In this document: piece by piece, positions 31,148-39,818 of the stretch
Layout of the letters: each line of letters starts with the position of its first letter
How positions within the stretch are numbered: position 1 is the stretch's first letter
Origin: Streptomyces venezuelae
Lineage (GTDB): Bacteria; Actinomycetota; Actinomycetes; Streptomycetales; Streptomycetaceae
Direction: 5' to 3'
Assembly: GCF_008642295.1 (NCBI RefSeq)
Contig: NZ_CP029190.1
Coordinates: forward strand, 496,001-560,000
Length of the DNA stretch: 64,000 nt
The notes under the pieces: generated by a model
Told to the model about the DNA's origin: nothing
Database searches by the model: none
The model's input: the letters and a program-made list of their open reading frames with translations, nothing else
Program-made: the position numbers and the translations under genes

Positions 31148-31963
31148 CTACCCGTCTGGGGCAGCGGCATGCCGGAGAGACGGGGCCGGGGCCGGAGCAG
31201 GAGCCGGAGCAGGGGCAGGATCCGGGGTCGGAGCGGGGGTCGCGGTGTGCAGGTCGTACACGGCGAAAGCCCGGCCGATCACCGGCATGGCCACATTGCG
31301 GACCCGTATCCCGCCGGCCGTCATGCCGTGCTCGGTGCCCAGGTGGGCGTGGCCGTGGACGGCGAAGTCGGCGCCCGCCCCGTCCATGGCCTCGGCGAGC
31401 AGGTAGCTGCCGAGGAAAGGGTGGATCTCCAGGGGTTCCCCGGCGAGGGTGTCCGGGACGGGCGAGTAGTGCGTGAGGGCGATCCGGAGCGCGCAGCCGT
31501 CCTCGGCCAGGCCGAGGAGGGCCCGGCGGAGCCCGTCGGCGGAGTCGCGGGTGGTGCGGATGAAGGCCTTCATCTCGGGTTCGCCGAAGTCGCCGGCGCA
31601 GCGGCCGGCGAAGCCGCCGCAGAAGCCCTTGGTCCCGGCGATGCCGACGGAGGTGCCGTCGATGTCGAGGCGGACGCCCGTGCCCTCCAGGACGGTGACC
31701 CCGGCATCGGTGAGGACATGGGCGACCCGGTCCTGCCGGTCGCTCTGGTAGTCGTGGTTGCCGAGTACGGCGATCACGGGCACCGGCAGTCCGGCCACCT
31801 CGCCCGCGACCACCCGGGCCTCCTCCTCGGTGCCGTGCCGGGTGAGGTCCCCGGCCAGCAGCAGCAGGTCGGCGTGCCCGTCGAGGGTGTCGAAGGCGGG
31901 CCGGAGCAGGCCCTCGCTGCCGGGCGCGAGGTGGATGTCACCGACCGCGGCGATGCGGGTCAT
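31148..31963 (-). CDS. Calcineurin-like metallophosphoesterase
   Basis: A 271-aa protein with all five metal-site blocks: GDIHL, LLAGDLTRHG, VLGNHDY, ALTHYSP and HGHAHLG. It should hydrolyse a phosphomonoester or diester with a dimetal centre; the substrate is unknown. The C-terminus is an Ala/Pro repeat (PAPAPAP). The start overlaps the stop of the BON-like gene as ATGA. Part of the same operon. Confidence 0.85.
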   Translation of the reverse strand: MTRIAAVGDIHLAPGSEGLLRPAFDTLDGHADLLLLAGDLTRHGTEEEARVVAGEVAGLPVPVIAVLGNHDYQSDRQDRVAHVLTDAGVTVLEGTGVRLDIDGTSVGIAGTKGFCGGFAGRCAGDFGEPEMKAFIRTTRDSADGLRRALLGLAEDGCALRIALTHYSPVPDTLAGEPLEIHPFLGSYLLAEAMDGAGADFAVHGHAHLGTEHGMTAGGIRVRNVAMPVIGRAFAVYDLHTATPAPTPDPAPAPAPAPAPAPSLRHAAAPDG

Positions 31964-32229
31964 GACACGTCCTCCGGCTCGCGGTCGGGTGGTCGGACCC
32001 CGCCGACCTGGAGGTCGTGCCGCCAGGGCAGGCCGGCCAGCTCCTCGGCGGCGATCCGCAGGATCGCGTCACGGCAGCCGGCCGTGGTGACGGTGCCGAC
32101 GAGGACGGCGACCCCGCCGCGCAGCTCGGTCCGTACGCCGAGCTCGAAGACCTCCTCGTGGGCCAGGCGGTCCCGGAGGTGCTCCAGGCGGTAGACGACG
32201 GGGCCGGCGGGGTGGGCGGACCCGCTCAT
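31960..32229 (-). CDS. BON-like domain protein
   Basis: An 89-aa protein resembling a BON domain: YRLEHLRDRLAHEEVFELGVRTELRGGVAVLVGTV, then DAILRIAAEELAGLPWRHDLQV. BON domains bind membranes or ligands such as phospholipids or K+. There is no signal peptide, so it is probably cytoplasmic. It overlaps both neighbours by four bases (32226-32229 and 31960-31963), so its synthesis is coupled to both. Confidence 0.6.
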   Translation of the reverse strand: MSGSAHPAGPVVYRLEHLRDRLAHEEVFELGVRTELRGGVAVLVGTVTTAGCRDAILRIAAEELAGLPWRHDLQVGGVRPPDREPEDVS

Positions 32230-32903
32230 GGGCTCATCTCCCTCGGTGCGGCAGGCTCCCTCGGCTCTCTCGGTCCGATGACGTCGAGGCGTTCGAGCAG
32301 GTAGAGAAAGGCGTCGGCGAGCGGGGAGTCGCGGTGGGCCCGGTCGAGGCGGGGCCAGTCGATGCGCTCGCGCAGCACCCGGGCCATCGGCAGCAGGTCG
32401 CCGAAGTCGCAGTAGTGCTCGGCGAGGGCGGCGAGCCGGCTGTCCATGAGATCGGTGGGCGCCAGGACCGGCATGTACACGGAGTCCACGGAGCGCACCT
32501 CGGCCCGGTCGAGCAGTGCGGTGTCCACCGGCCGCCGGGCGAGTTCGAAGATCAGGTCGATGTCCTCGCCATCGTCCCGGCCCTTGACCAGCCAGTCCTC
32601 CGGGGCCTCCCGGAGTTCGATGCCGCCCTCCTTGAGGGCGGCGGCGACCGGTTCGGCGTCCTCGCGCCGGATGCAGAAGTCGGTGTCGTGCTGGAAGCGC
32701 GCGGGGACCCCGTGGGCGAAGGCGGCGACGCTCCCGGCGAGCGCAAAGGGCTTGCCGGACGCCTTGAGCAGGGTCGCCACCCGTTTGGTCGTTTCCAGGA
32801 TGGCCTGGGTGTGATCGGGGGGCAGCTCGCCGGTCCGCGCCGCTGCGGACCCCACAGCCGCCGCAGACGCCGCAGACGCCGGGGACTCTGGAGGGTGTTT
32901 CAC
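32226..32903 (-). CDS. Nucleotidyltransferase-fold protein
   Basis: A 225-aa protein with the minimal nucleotidyltransferase pattern: FALAGSVAAFAHGVPARFQHDTDFCIRREDA (G-S and a D-x-D) and a third acidic site in DGEDIDLIFELA. It resembles AbiEii-type or aminoglycoside-type transferases, but the substrate is unknown. The Ala-rich N-terminus is unstructured. The GTG start has a GAGGAGGC site. It is the first gene of the operon that includes the DJ-1 and RhoGDI-like proteins. Confidence 0.7.
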   Translation of the reverse strand: MKHPPESPASAASAAAVGSAAARTGELPPDHTQAILETTKRVATLLKASGKPFALAGSVAAFAHGVPARFQHDTDFCIRREDAEPVAAALKEGGIELREAPEDWLVKGRDDGEDIDLIFELARRPVDTALLDRAEVRSVDSVYMPVLAPTDLMDSRLAALAEHYCDFGDLLPMARVLRERIDWPRLDRAHRDSPLADAFLYLLERLDVIGPREPREPAAPREMSP

Positions 32904-33061
32904 GGCGTGCCTCCTCGGTCGTGTCGGGCCTCGTGCCTCGTGCCTCGTGCCGCCGATCCGTATTGCCTACCCACCCGGGCCGCCCGGTAGTACCCCCGGT
33001 CCCCCATTTGCCCGGCGGTGCCGGACCGTGTCCTGTGGTCACGCTCTGCCACCGTGGAGGA

Positions 33062-33598
33062 ATGTCCAGGTCCGCGCTGATCGTCATCGACATGCTCAAC
33101 ACCTATGAGCACGAGGACGCCGAGCTGCTGGTGCCGTCGGTGGCCGGGATGCTGCCCACCCTGGTCGGCCTGCTGGAGCGGGCCCGGGCCGCGGGCGTTC
33201 CGGTGATCTACGCGAACGACAACTTCGGCCAGTGGCGTTCGCACCACGGCGAGATCCTCGGCACCGCACTGGCGGGACGGCGGCCCGACCTGGTGGAGCC
33301 GGTCCGGCCGGACGAGGACTCCCTGTTCGTGGTGAAGGCCCGGCACTCCGTGTTCTACGAAACCCCACTGGCGTACCTGCTCGGGACGCTGGGGGTGGAC
33401 CGGCTGGTGCTGACCGGCCAGGTCACCGAGCAGTGCGTGCTCTACTCGGCTCTCGACGCCCACATTCGCCACCTGGCGGTGGACGTCCCCCGGGACGCGG
33501 TCGCCGCGATCCACCCGGATCTGGCGGAGGCGGCCCTGCACATGATGGAGCGGAACATGGGCGCGCGGGTGCTCGACGCCGCCGATCTGGGCTGGTGA
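33062..33598 (+). CDS. Isochorismatase-family cysteine hydrolase
   Basis: A 178-aa protein with the family triad: Asp in ALIVIDML, Lys in VVKARHSVFYETPL and Cys in VLTGQVTEQCVLYSALDA, with a cis-peptide-type V-T before the Cys. Relatives hydrolyse amides such as nicotinamide or N-carbamoyl compounds, or isochorismate; the substrate here is unknown. A GGAGG site precedes the ATG. The SDR gene follows 36 bp downstream and may be co-transcribed. Confidence 0.85.
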   Translation: MSRSALIVIDMLNTYEHEDAELLVPSVAGMLPTLVGLLERARAAGVPVIYANDNFGQWRSHHGEILGTALAGRRPDLVEPVRPDEDSLFVVKARHSVFYETPLAYLLGTLGVDRLVLTGQVTEQCVLYSALDAHIRHLAVDVPRDAVAAIHPDLAEAALHMMERNMGARVLDAADLGW

Positions 33599-33634
33599 CG
33601 GCTAATCCTGCGGGCGGCGGGTAGTCGCCCGGGC

Positions 33635-34444
33635 ATGGACAGCACACAGACCCGACGCCCGCTGGCCGTGGTGACCGGCGGATCCAGCGGTATCGGTTTC
33701 GAACTGGCCCGCGAGTTCGCCGAGCACGGCTACGACCTGGTGATCGCCGCGGAGGACCCCGGACTGCACGACGCGGCGGCGAGGCTGCGGGCCCACGGCG
33801 GCGCCGTGCGCGCCGTACGGTGCGATCTGGCGACCTTCGACGGTGTCGAGACCCTGTACGGGGACCTGCACGCGCGGGGCCGTCCGGTGGACGTGGCGGT
33901 GCTGAACGCGGGGGTCGGGCAGGGCGGCGGGTTCCTCGAGACGGAGTTCGCCGACCAGGCCCGGGTGATCGACCTGAACATCTCCTCCACCGTGCACCTG
34001 GCCCGGCGGCTGCTGCCGGAGATGACGGAGCGGGGGCAGGGCCGCATGATGATCACCTCGTCCGCGTCGGCCGGCCGGCCCGGCCCCTTCCATGCGGTCC
34101 AGTGCGCTTCCGAGGCCTTCCTGCGGTCCTTCTCGCTGGCCCTGAACAGCGAGCTCAAGGACAAGGGGGTGACGGTCACCGCGCTGCTGCCGGGAACCAC
34201 CGACTCCCGGTTCTTCGTACGGGCGGGCCTGCTCAACACCCGGCTGGGCCGGTCCCGGAAGGATTCTCCGGCCCTGGTGGCCCGCCAGGGCTTTGCGGCG
34301 CTGATGGCCGAGCGGCCCCGCAGAGTGGCGGGCAGTAAGCGCACCCGGCTCGAGGACCTGCTGGGCCGGCTGCTGCCGGAGCGTGCCCGGACCGCACTGG
34401 ACCACCGGTGGGCCGAACCCGGCGGGGGCGTGCACCGCCTGTGA
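33635..34444 (+). CDS. SDR-fold protein lacking the catalytic Tyr and Lys
   Basis: A 269-aa Rossmann protein. The cofactor loop TGGSSGIGFELAREF and NAGVG are intact, and the catalytic Ser region (ITSSASAGRPG) is present. Where Y-x-x-x-K is expected, the sequence is Q156-C-A-S-E160 (HAVQCASEAFLRSFS). Both catalytic residues are thus replaced, so ordinary dehydrogenase activity is unlikely. It may bind NAD(P) as a sensor or scaffold. It follows the isochorismatase-like gene on the same strand. Confidence 0.8.
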   Translation: MDSTQTRRPLAVVTGGSSGIGFELAREFAEHGYDLVIAAEDPGLHDAAARLRAHGGAVRAVRCDLATFDGVETLYGDLHARGRPVDVAVLNAGVGQGGGFLETEFADQARVIDLNISSTVHLARRLLPEMTERGQGRMMITSSASAGRPGPFHAVQCASEAFLRSFSLALNSELKDKGVTVTALLPGTTDSRFFVRAGLLNTRLGRSRKDSPALVARQGFAALMAERPRRVAGSKRTRLEDLLGRLLPERARTALDHRWAEPGGGVHRL

Positions 34445-34553
34445 CGGCGGCAGCGACGCGGGGCCGGTCGGGGAGGCAATGAGCCGGGGTACGGGGCCCG
34501 CCGCTCCGATGAAACATACGAGATCGGAACAAGTTTGTGAAAATATCACCCGA

Positions 34554-35366
34554 ATGAATACGAGCTCCCGCACCCTCTCGCCGCGCCGCCGCGGCACCGG
34601 CCTGGCCATCGCCGCCACGGTGTGCGCCGTGACCCTGCTGACCGGCTGCGACGGCGACTCCGGCGGCACGTCGGCTCCCGTATCCCCGACCGGTTCCGCC
34701 TCGGCTGCACCGGCTGCACCGGCGCCCGCCACCACGTCCGCCGGACCCGCCGTGCCCGCGGACAAGGCGTTCGACCCGGATAAGGCCCTCGCAGCAGCGA
34801 GCAAGAAGCCCTACGCGGCGAACCTCACGATCACCACCGAGGCGGACGACCTGTCCGGGGCGTTGACCACGAGTGGCCGGGTCAACCTCAACGGCCCCTT
34901 CACGGGACGCATGGAGATGAAGTCCGCCGAACCGGGCCCGACGATGGAGACGGTCACGACGGCCGACGCCACCTACGTCCGCAAGCGCGGTGCGGCGGGC
35001 GCCGAGTGGACGAAGCGCCCCCGCACCACGGGCGGCAACCTGGCCAGCTACGAGGGATACGCCAAGCTGCTGCTCGGCACCGGCCCCTCCGCGCGCAAGG
35101 GCATGGAGAACCAGGGAGGCGTCGCCACCTACCACCTCTCGGGGTACCTCACCCTGGAGCAGATCGCCTCCGTCGACCCTCGCACGTACACCTCCATGAA
35201 GGCCAAGGGCGTCAGTGGCTTCGCCTGCGACCAGTGGATCGACAGCCAGGGCCGCACCATCCGCTTCGAACAGCGTTTCGTGATGCACGGCGTACAGGCC
35301 GCCAACAAGGCCACCTTCGGCGCTTTCGGGCCCGCTGAGGAGTTCACCGCGCCGACCGGCGGTTGA
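34554..35366 (+). CDS. Lipoprotein of unknown function (LppX/LprG-like length)
   Basis: A 270-aa lipoprotein: signal peptide with lipobox TLLTGC, a Ser/Ala/Pro spacer, then about 195 residues with alternating strands (YAANLTITTEADDLSGALTTSGRVNL, GRMEMKS, METVTTADATYVRKRG, VSGFACDQWIDSQGRTIRFEQRF). The size and beta-rich pattern are like actinobacterial LppX/LprG-type lipid-carrier lipoproteins, but I cannot show membership. The upstream region is AT-rich for this genome. Confidence 0.7.
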   Translation: MNTSSRTLSPRRRGTGLAIAATVCAVTLLTGCDGDSGGTSAPVSPTGSASAAPAAPAPATTSAGPAVPADKAFDPDKALAAASKKPYAANLTITTEADDLSGALTTSGRVNLNGPFTGRMEMKSAEPGPTMETVTTADATYVRKRGAAGAEWTKRPRTTGGNLASYEGYAKLLLGTGPSARKGMENQGGVATYHLSGYLTLEQIASVDPRTYTSMKAKGVSGFACDQWIDSQGRTIRFEQRFVMHGVQAANKATFGAFGPAEEFTAPTGG

Positions 35367-35385
35367 GCCGCAGGGTTCCCCGCGG

Positions 35386-35406
35386 GCCGGGGTCAAGGAC
35401 CCCGGC
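35386..35406. terminator. Hairpin between convergent genes
   Basis: GCCGGGGTC and its complement around an AAG loop, 20 bases after the lipoprotein stop and overlapping the last codons of the convergent phosphatase. A short GC stem without a T tract, as is usual in Streptomyces. Confidence 0.5.
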
Positions 35407-37483
35407 TACGGCCGGGCTCCCGTGCCCGGCGGACCCGGGCGAGGACGAGGACCGTGTCGTCGGTCGCCGTTTCGGGCAGCCGGTGCTCGAGAATGCGGTC
35501 CGCCACCTCCTCCAACGGGTCCGAGCAGTCGCGCAGTTCCTCGCGCAGGGCGTCCAGGCCCGCGTCGATGTCCTGCCCTCGGGTCTCGACCAGGCCGTCG
35601 GTGTAGAGGGCCAGCACGGCGCCCTCGGGCAGGTCGGTGCCGGCCGACCGGAAGGGCACGCCGCCCACCCCGAGCGGAACGCCGAGCACCTCGCCGAGGG
35701 TCTCGACCGTGCCGTCCGGGAGGCGCACCAGGGGCGGGGGGTGCCCGGCGTTGGCGATGCGGGCGTGCCCGGTGTGCGGGTCGTAGCGGAGGCAGAGGCA
35801 GGTGGCCAGTTCGATGCCGAACTCGCGCGCGCACACATCGAGTTCGGCGAGCAGTTCCTCGGGCTCCGGATTCCTGCGGGCGAGCGCCTTGGCCGTGATG
35901 CGGAGGCGGCCCATGGACGCGGCGGCCGGCACCCCGTGCCCCATGACGTCGCCGACCACCAGGGCCACCCGGTCCCCGGGCAGTTCGATCACGTCGTACC
36001 AGTCCCCGCCGACCTCCGTGAGCCGGCTGCCGGGGCGGTAGCGGTGGGCGAGGGTGACGTACGGGCTGCTGGCCAAGGCGTTGGGCAGCAGGGCGCGTTG
36101 CAGGGTGAGGGCGATGTCCTGGACCCGGCCGTAGAGGCGGGCGTTGTCCAGGCAGAGCGCGGCGCGGGAGGCGAGCTCCCCGGCGAGCCGTAGGTCCTCG
36201 TCGGTGAAGGGCGTCCGGGCGGCGGACCGTCCGAACATGGTGATCCCTTGGACCGTGCCGCGGGCGATGAGCGGGGCGATGACGATGGTGGTCAGTCCGC
36301 TGTCGAGGAGCAGCCGGGCGCGTTCCTGGTGGGCGACGGTGCGTACGGTGAACTCCTCGTCGACCGGGAGGAGGAGGGGCCGGCCGGCGCTGAGCGTCCG
36401 GTGGATGCCGGAGCCGGGCGGGTAGGTCACCCACTCCAGTCCGCTGACGAGTTCGACGGCGGGCGGCGGCAGGGTCGTACCGGATGCGATCCGGTGGGTG
36501 TGCAGCGGCAGCTCCGGGTCGAACGGCTCCGTGTCGTGCATCCATTCGACCAGTTCGACCACGGCGCCGTCGCAGAAGTCGGGGACCGCGGCATCGACGA
36601 GTTCCCGGGCGGTGACGTTCAGGTCCAGGGTGGTGCCGATGCGGGTGGCGGCCCGGTCCAGCAGGGCCAGCCGCTGCCGGGCCGCCGTGGCGTCCAGCAG
36701 GGCCTGTTCCCGGTCGGTGACGTCCACCAGCAGCCCGCCCACGCCGCGCCGGGTGTCGCCCGCCCCGCTGAGCGGGAACAGGCTGACCGACCGCACCTGG
36801 TCGCGGTCGGGCCGGCCGGGGGTGCGCAGTCCCACCAGGGCGCTGACCACGGACCGGCCCTCCTCGGCGACGGACCGCAGCATCCGCTGGTAGGCGCCGT
36901 CGTCGGAGGTGATCATGATGTCGGTCATCCGGCGGCCGAGGTGGTCCTGGAGGGGCACTCCGTCCATGTCCGCGAGCACCTCGTTGAGGTGGACGTACCT
37001 CAGGTCCTCGTCGAGCATCACCAGGCCGATCGGGCAGGTCTCGAAGAGTGCGTCGAGGAAGGCCAGATTGGTCTTCACCCGGTCGAGTTCCGTGCCCGCG
37101 CTGGCCAGGCCCATGACGACGGAGTCCCCGGTGGCCCCGGTCACCGGGAAGACCCGGAAGCCGCAGTCGAAGACCGTGCCGTCCCGGTGCCGGGCGGGCA
37201 GCCGGACCCGCCAGTAGCCCAGGGTCCGGCCGCGCTCGGCCAGGTGGGCGGCACTGTCCGGCTCGCCCGCGGGCGGGTCCGGGAAGAGGCGGGCCGCGGG
37301 CCGGGCGAGCACCTCCCCCGCCTCGTGGCCGAACAGGCTCCGGGCGCCGGGCCCCCAGTAGCAGACCCGGTCCTGCCCGTCGATGCCGAAGACGGCGACG
37401 GCCACGCGCTCGAGCAGGGATCCCGGTTCGGACCGAATCGGACCAGGATCCTCCGCGCCCCCCGGCCGATCGGCTGGCGCCAC
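35393..37483 (-). CDS. PAS-PAS-GAF-PP2C (SpoIIE-type) Ser/Thr phosphatase
   Basis: A 696-aa multidomain phosphatase. Two PAS-like domains (residues about 20-135 and 140-265: [40 protein letters not shown]) precede a GAF domain (about 285-440) and a SpoIIE/PP2C domain. The latter has [44 protein letters not shown] and [12 protein letters not shown], giving the Mn/Mg-binding Asp residues. Such proteins dephosphorylate anti-anti-sigma factors. No kinase domain is fused. The GTG start at 37483 lacks ideal spacing, so the true start may differ by some codons. Confidence 0.85.
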   Translation of the reverse strand: MAPADRPGGAEDPGPIRSEPGSLLERVAVAVFGIDGQDRVCYWGPGARSLFGHEAGEVLARPAARLFPDPPAGEPDSAAHLAERGRTLGYWRVRLPARHRDGTVFDCGFRVFPVTGATGDSVVMGLASAGTELDRVKTNLAFLDALFETCPIGLVMLDEDLRYVHLNEVLADMDGVPLQDHLGRRMTDIMITSDDGAYQRMLRSVAEEGRSVVSALVGLRTPGRPDRDQVRSVSLFPLSGAGDTRRGVGGLLVDVTDREQALLDATAARQRLALLDRAATRIGTTLDLNVTARELVDAAVPDFCDGAVVELVEWMHDTEPFDPELPLHTHRIASGTTLPPPAVELVSGLEWVTYPPGSGIHRTLSAGRPLLLPVDEEFTVRTVAHQERARLLLDSGLTTIVIAPLIARGTVQGITMFGRSAARTPFTDEDLRLAGELASRAALCLDNARLYGRVQDIALTLQRALLPNALASSPYVTLAHRYRPGSRLTEVGGDWYDVIELPGDRVALVVGDVMGHGVPAAASMGRLRITAKALARRNPEPEELLAELDVCAREFGIELATCLCLRYDPHTGHARIANAGHPPPLVRLPDGTVETLGEVLGVPLGVGGVPFRSAGTDLPEGAVLALYTDGLVETRGQDIDAGLDALREELRDCSDPLEEVADRILEHRLPETATDDTVLVLARVRRAREPGRSRGP

Positions 37484-37518
37484 CCCTTCATCATGCCTCC
37501 CGGTTACCCGCGGGGAAA

Positions 37519-37552
37519 CACGGCAGGGTCGAACTCACGGCAGGGTCGAACT
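37519..37552. repeat. Perfect 17-bp tandem duplication
   Basis: CACGGCAGGGTCGAACT occurs twice without a gap, in the promoter region between the PP2C gene and the secreted-protein gene. It could be a paired regulator site for either. Confidence 0.7.
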
Positions 37553-37680
37553 CCGGACAAGGCGGCTTTCCGGCCAGTTCTTTGACGTGCGCCTGACAAT
37601 TCAAGACCCCTGTGGGACTCTCCCGGCACCCGCACCTCGCACGACGAAACCCCCACACGGACGTGGCAAGGAGGAGCGAC

Positions 37681-38184
37681 ATGAGGCAGTTCTCGTACGC
37701 CACCGGAATCGCCGCACTGGTCATCGCGGCCACCCTCTCCACCACCGGCGCGGCCACCGCCGCCGGACCCGGTCCCGCCGCCGACCTCAAGGTCGACGGC
37801 GTGATGACGGTCGCGGGCAGCAGCTGCAGCTGGACCAATGCGAGCACCAGCGCCAGCCCCCCGAGCGCCCTCACGGTCGACCGCACCACGGTCAACCAGC
37901 CGGGCGGCAACCTGGCCTGTGGCGGCGGACTCTCCGCCACCCTCAACAACAACCCCGCCTTCACCTTCGACGGGGCCACGGCACGGACCGACCTGATCGA
38001 CATCTCCGGCCGGCAGTCGTTCATCTCCTGCCGCTACAAGGCCACGAACATCCTGTGGGACCTCAACGCGACGACCGGCAAGTACGTCAACCGGGCCTTC
38101 ACCGCCACCAAGACCTCCGGCAGCTTCCTGTGCCCGGGTTCCGTCACCACCCCGGCGGGGGACGCCTCCATGCTGTTCCACTGA
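37681..38184 (+). CDS. Small secreted protein with four cysteines
   Basis: A 167-aa exported protein: signal peptide ([27 protein letters not shown]) then about 140 residues rich in Thr, Asn and Gly, with four Cys (SSCSW, LACGG, FISCRY, FLCPG) that could form two disulfides. The family is not recognised; the composition suggests a beta-sandwich. AAGGAGGAG precedes the ATG and a strong hairpin follows the stop, so it is a single-gene transcript. Confidence 0.7.
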   Translation: MRQFSYATGIAALVIAATLSTTGAATAAGPGPAADLKVDGVMTVAGSSCSWTNASTSASPPSALTVDRTTVNQPGGNLACGGGLSATLNNNPAFTFDGATARTDLIDISGRQSFISCRYKATNILWDLNATTGKYVNRAFTATKTSGSFLCPGSVTTPAGDASMLFH

Positions 38185-38203
38185 CGGCACGGCACCTCCG
38201 CCG

Positions 38204-38242
38204 CACACCGCCCCGGCCCGCTCACCGGACCGGGGCGGTGTG
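38204..38242 (+). terminator. Terminator hairpin after secreted-protein gene
   Basis: A perfect 13-bp stem (CACACCGCCCCGG and complement) with a 13-base loop, 20 bases after the stop. Confidence 0.7.
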
Positions 38243-38313
38243 CCGTTCCCGGCCCCGGCCCCGCGCTGCCGCTAAACAGGAAGCCAGCGTTCCGTCGGAT
38301 GGAGAGGCCCGCA

Positions 38314-38817
38314 ATGGCCGAGGTACGGCTGCATGTCAACGGCACGGTCCGGACGGTCGAGGTGCCACCCCAGGTGAGCCTGCTCGACGCGCTGCGCGAG
38401 CGGCTCGGCCTGACCGGCCCCAAGAAGGGCTGCGACCAGGGCGCCTGCGGTGCCTGCACGGTACTCGTGGACGGGGAGCGGATCTGCGCCTGCCTCGCGC
38501 TCGCCGTCCAATACGAGGGCCGGGCGATCACCACCATCGAGGGCGTCGCCGACGGCGACCGCCCGCACCCGCTGCAGACGGCCTTCGTCCGGCACGACGG
38601 CCTCCAGTGCGGCTACTGCACCCCGGGCCAGATCTGTTCGGCGATCGGCATGCTCGCCGAGCACGCCGCGGGCGAGCCCAGCGCGGTGACCGGGCATCCC
38701 GCCGAGGTGCCCGAGCTGACGGCGGAGGAGATCCGCGAGCGGATGAGCGGCAATCTGTGCCGCTGCGGCTCCTACAACGGCATCGTCGACGCCATCGCGG
38801 AGGTGGCCGGGCGATGA
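38314..38817 (+). CDS. Molybdenum hydroxylase 2Fe-2S subunit (PaoA/YagT-type)
   Basis: A 167-aa iron-sulfur subunit. It has the plant-type cluster loop [16 protein letters not shown] and the second helical cluster ([11 protein letters not shown] and [10 protein letters not shown]). It passes electrons from the molybdenum centre to FAD. The ATG at 38314 follows GAGAGG; there is no twin-arginine leader, so unlike E. coli PaoA the enzyme is probably cytoplasmic. ATGA overlap with the FAD subunit gene. Confidence 0.9.
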   Translation: MAEVRLHVNGTVRTVEVPPQVSLLDALRERLGLTGPKKGCDQGACGACTVLVDGERICACLALAVQYEGRAITTIEGVADGDRPHPLQTAFVRHDGLQCGYCTPGQICSAIGMLAEHAAGEPSAVTGHPAEVPELTAEEIRERMSGNLCRCGSYNGIVDAIAEVAGR

Positions 38818-39818
38818 GGCCCTTCTCCTACCTCAGCGCCCCGGACGTGGCCACGGCGGTCGGTGCGATCGCCGAACACCCCGGCGCCAGGTTCCTCGGC
38901 GGCGGGACCAATCTGGTCGACCTGATCCGCCAGAACATCGAGCGGCCGGACACGGTCGTCGACATCAGCCGGCTGCCGCTGGACCGGATCGAGGAACTGC
39001 CGGACGGCGGGCTGCGGATCGGCGCGCTGGTCCGCAACAGCCGGCTCGCCGCCCATCCGCTGGTCCGCACCCGGTATCCGGTGCTCTCCCAGGCCCTGCT
39101 CGCCGGGGCCTCCGCGCAGTTGCGGAACATGGCGACGGTGGGCGGCAATCTGCTCCAGCGCACCCGGTGCCCCTACTTCTACGACACCGCCGCGCACTGC
39201 AACAAGCGGGAGCCGGGGGCCGGTTGCGATGCCCTCGATGCCCTCGACGGGGCTCAGCGCTCCACCGCCGTACTCGGCACGAGCGGGCACTGCATCGCCG
39301 CCCACCCCTCCGACCTGTGCGTGGCGCTGGCCGCGCTGGACGCGGAGGTCGAGGCCGAGAGCGTACGGGGGGTGCGGCGCATCCCGCTCACCGGGTTCCA
39401 CCGGCTGCCGGGCGGGACCCCGCACCTGGAGACGGAGCTCGCGGCCGACGAGCTGATCACCGCCGTCGAGCTGCCGGCCCTGCCCTGGGCGGTGAACTCC
39501 CGCTACCGCAAGGTGCGCGACCGCGCCTCGTACGCCTTCGCGCTGGTGTCGGTGGCCGCCGCCCTCGACGTACGGGACGGCACGGTGGCGGGGGTCCGGC
39601 TCGCGCTGGGCGGGGTGGGCACCAAGCCCTGGCGGGCCCGCGCCGCCGAGCAGGTGCTGACCGGGGCGCGGGCCGACGGAGCGGCCTTCGCGGAGGCAGC
39701 CGGGGCAGAACTCGCCGGGGCGGTGGGGCGGTCCGGCAACGCCTTCAAGACCGAGCTGGCGCGGCGCACCGTGGTCGCCACCCTGAACCGGCTCTCGGCG
39801 GACGGGAGTCCGGTGTGA
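38814..39818 (+). CDS. Molybdenum hydroxylase FAD subunit (PaoB/YagS-type)
   Basis: A 334-aa FAD-binding subunit: [15 protein letters not shown], the flavin loop [26 protein letters not shown] and the C-terminal CO-dehydrogenase flavoprotein domain. The segment from RCPYFYD through [15 protein letters not shown] to [11 protein letters not shown] carries the four Cys that bind the extra 4Fe-4S cluster known in E. coli PaoB, so this belongs to the aldehyde oxidoreductase branch rather than xanthine dehydrogenase. Overlaps both neighbours by four bases. Confidence 0.9.
   Translation: MRPFSYLSAPDVATAVGAIAEHPGARFLGGGTNLVDLIRQNIERPDTVVDISRLPLDRIEELPDGGLRIGALVRNSRLAAHPLVRTRYPVLSQALLAGASAQLRNMATVGGNLLQRTRCPYFYDTAAHCNKREPGAGCDALDALDGAQRSTAVLGTSGHCIAAHPSDLCVALAALDAEVEAESVRGVRRIPLTGFHRLPGGTPHLETELAADELITAVELPALPWAVNSRYRKVRDRASYAFALVSVAAALDVRDGTVAGVRLALGGVGTKPWRARAAEQVLTGARADGAAFAEAAGAELAGAVGRSGNAFKTELARRTVVATLNRLSADGSPV

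Noticed and set aside
34554..35366. Assigning the lipoprotein firmly to the LppX/LprG lipid-carrier family
   Set aside because: Length and beta-rich pattern fit, but no diagnostic motif could be verified by eye.
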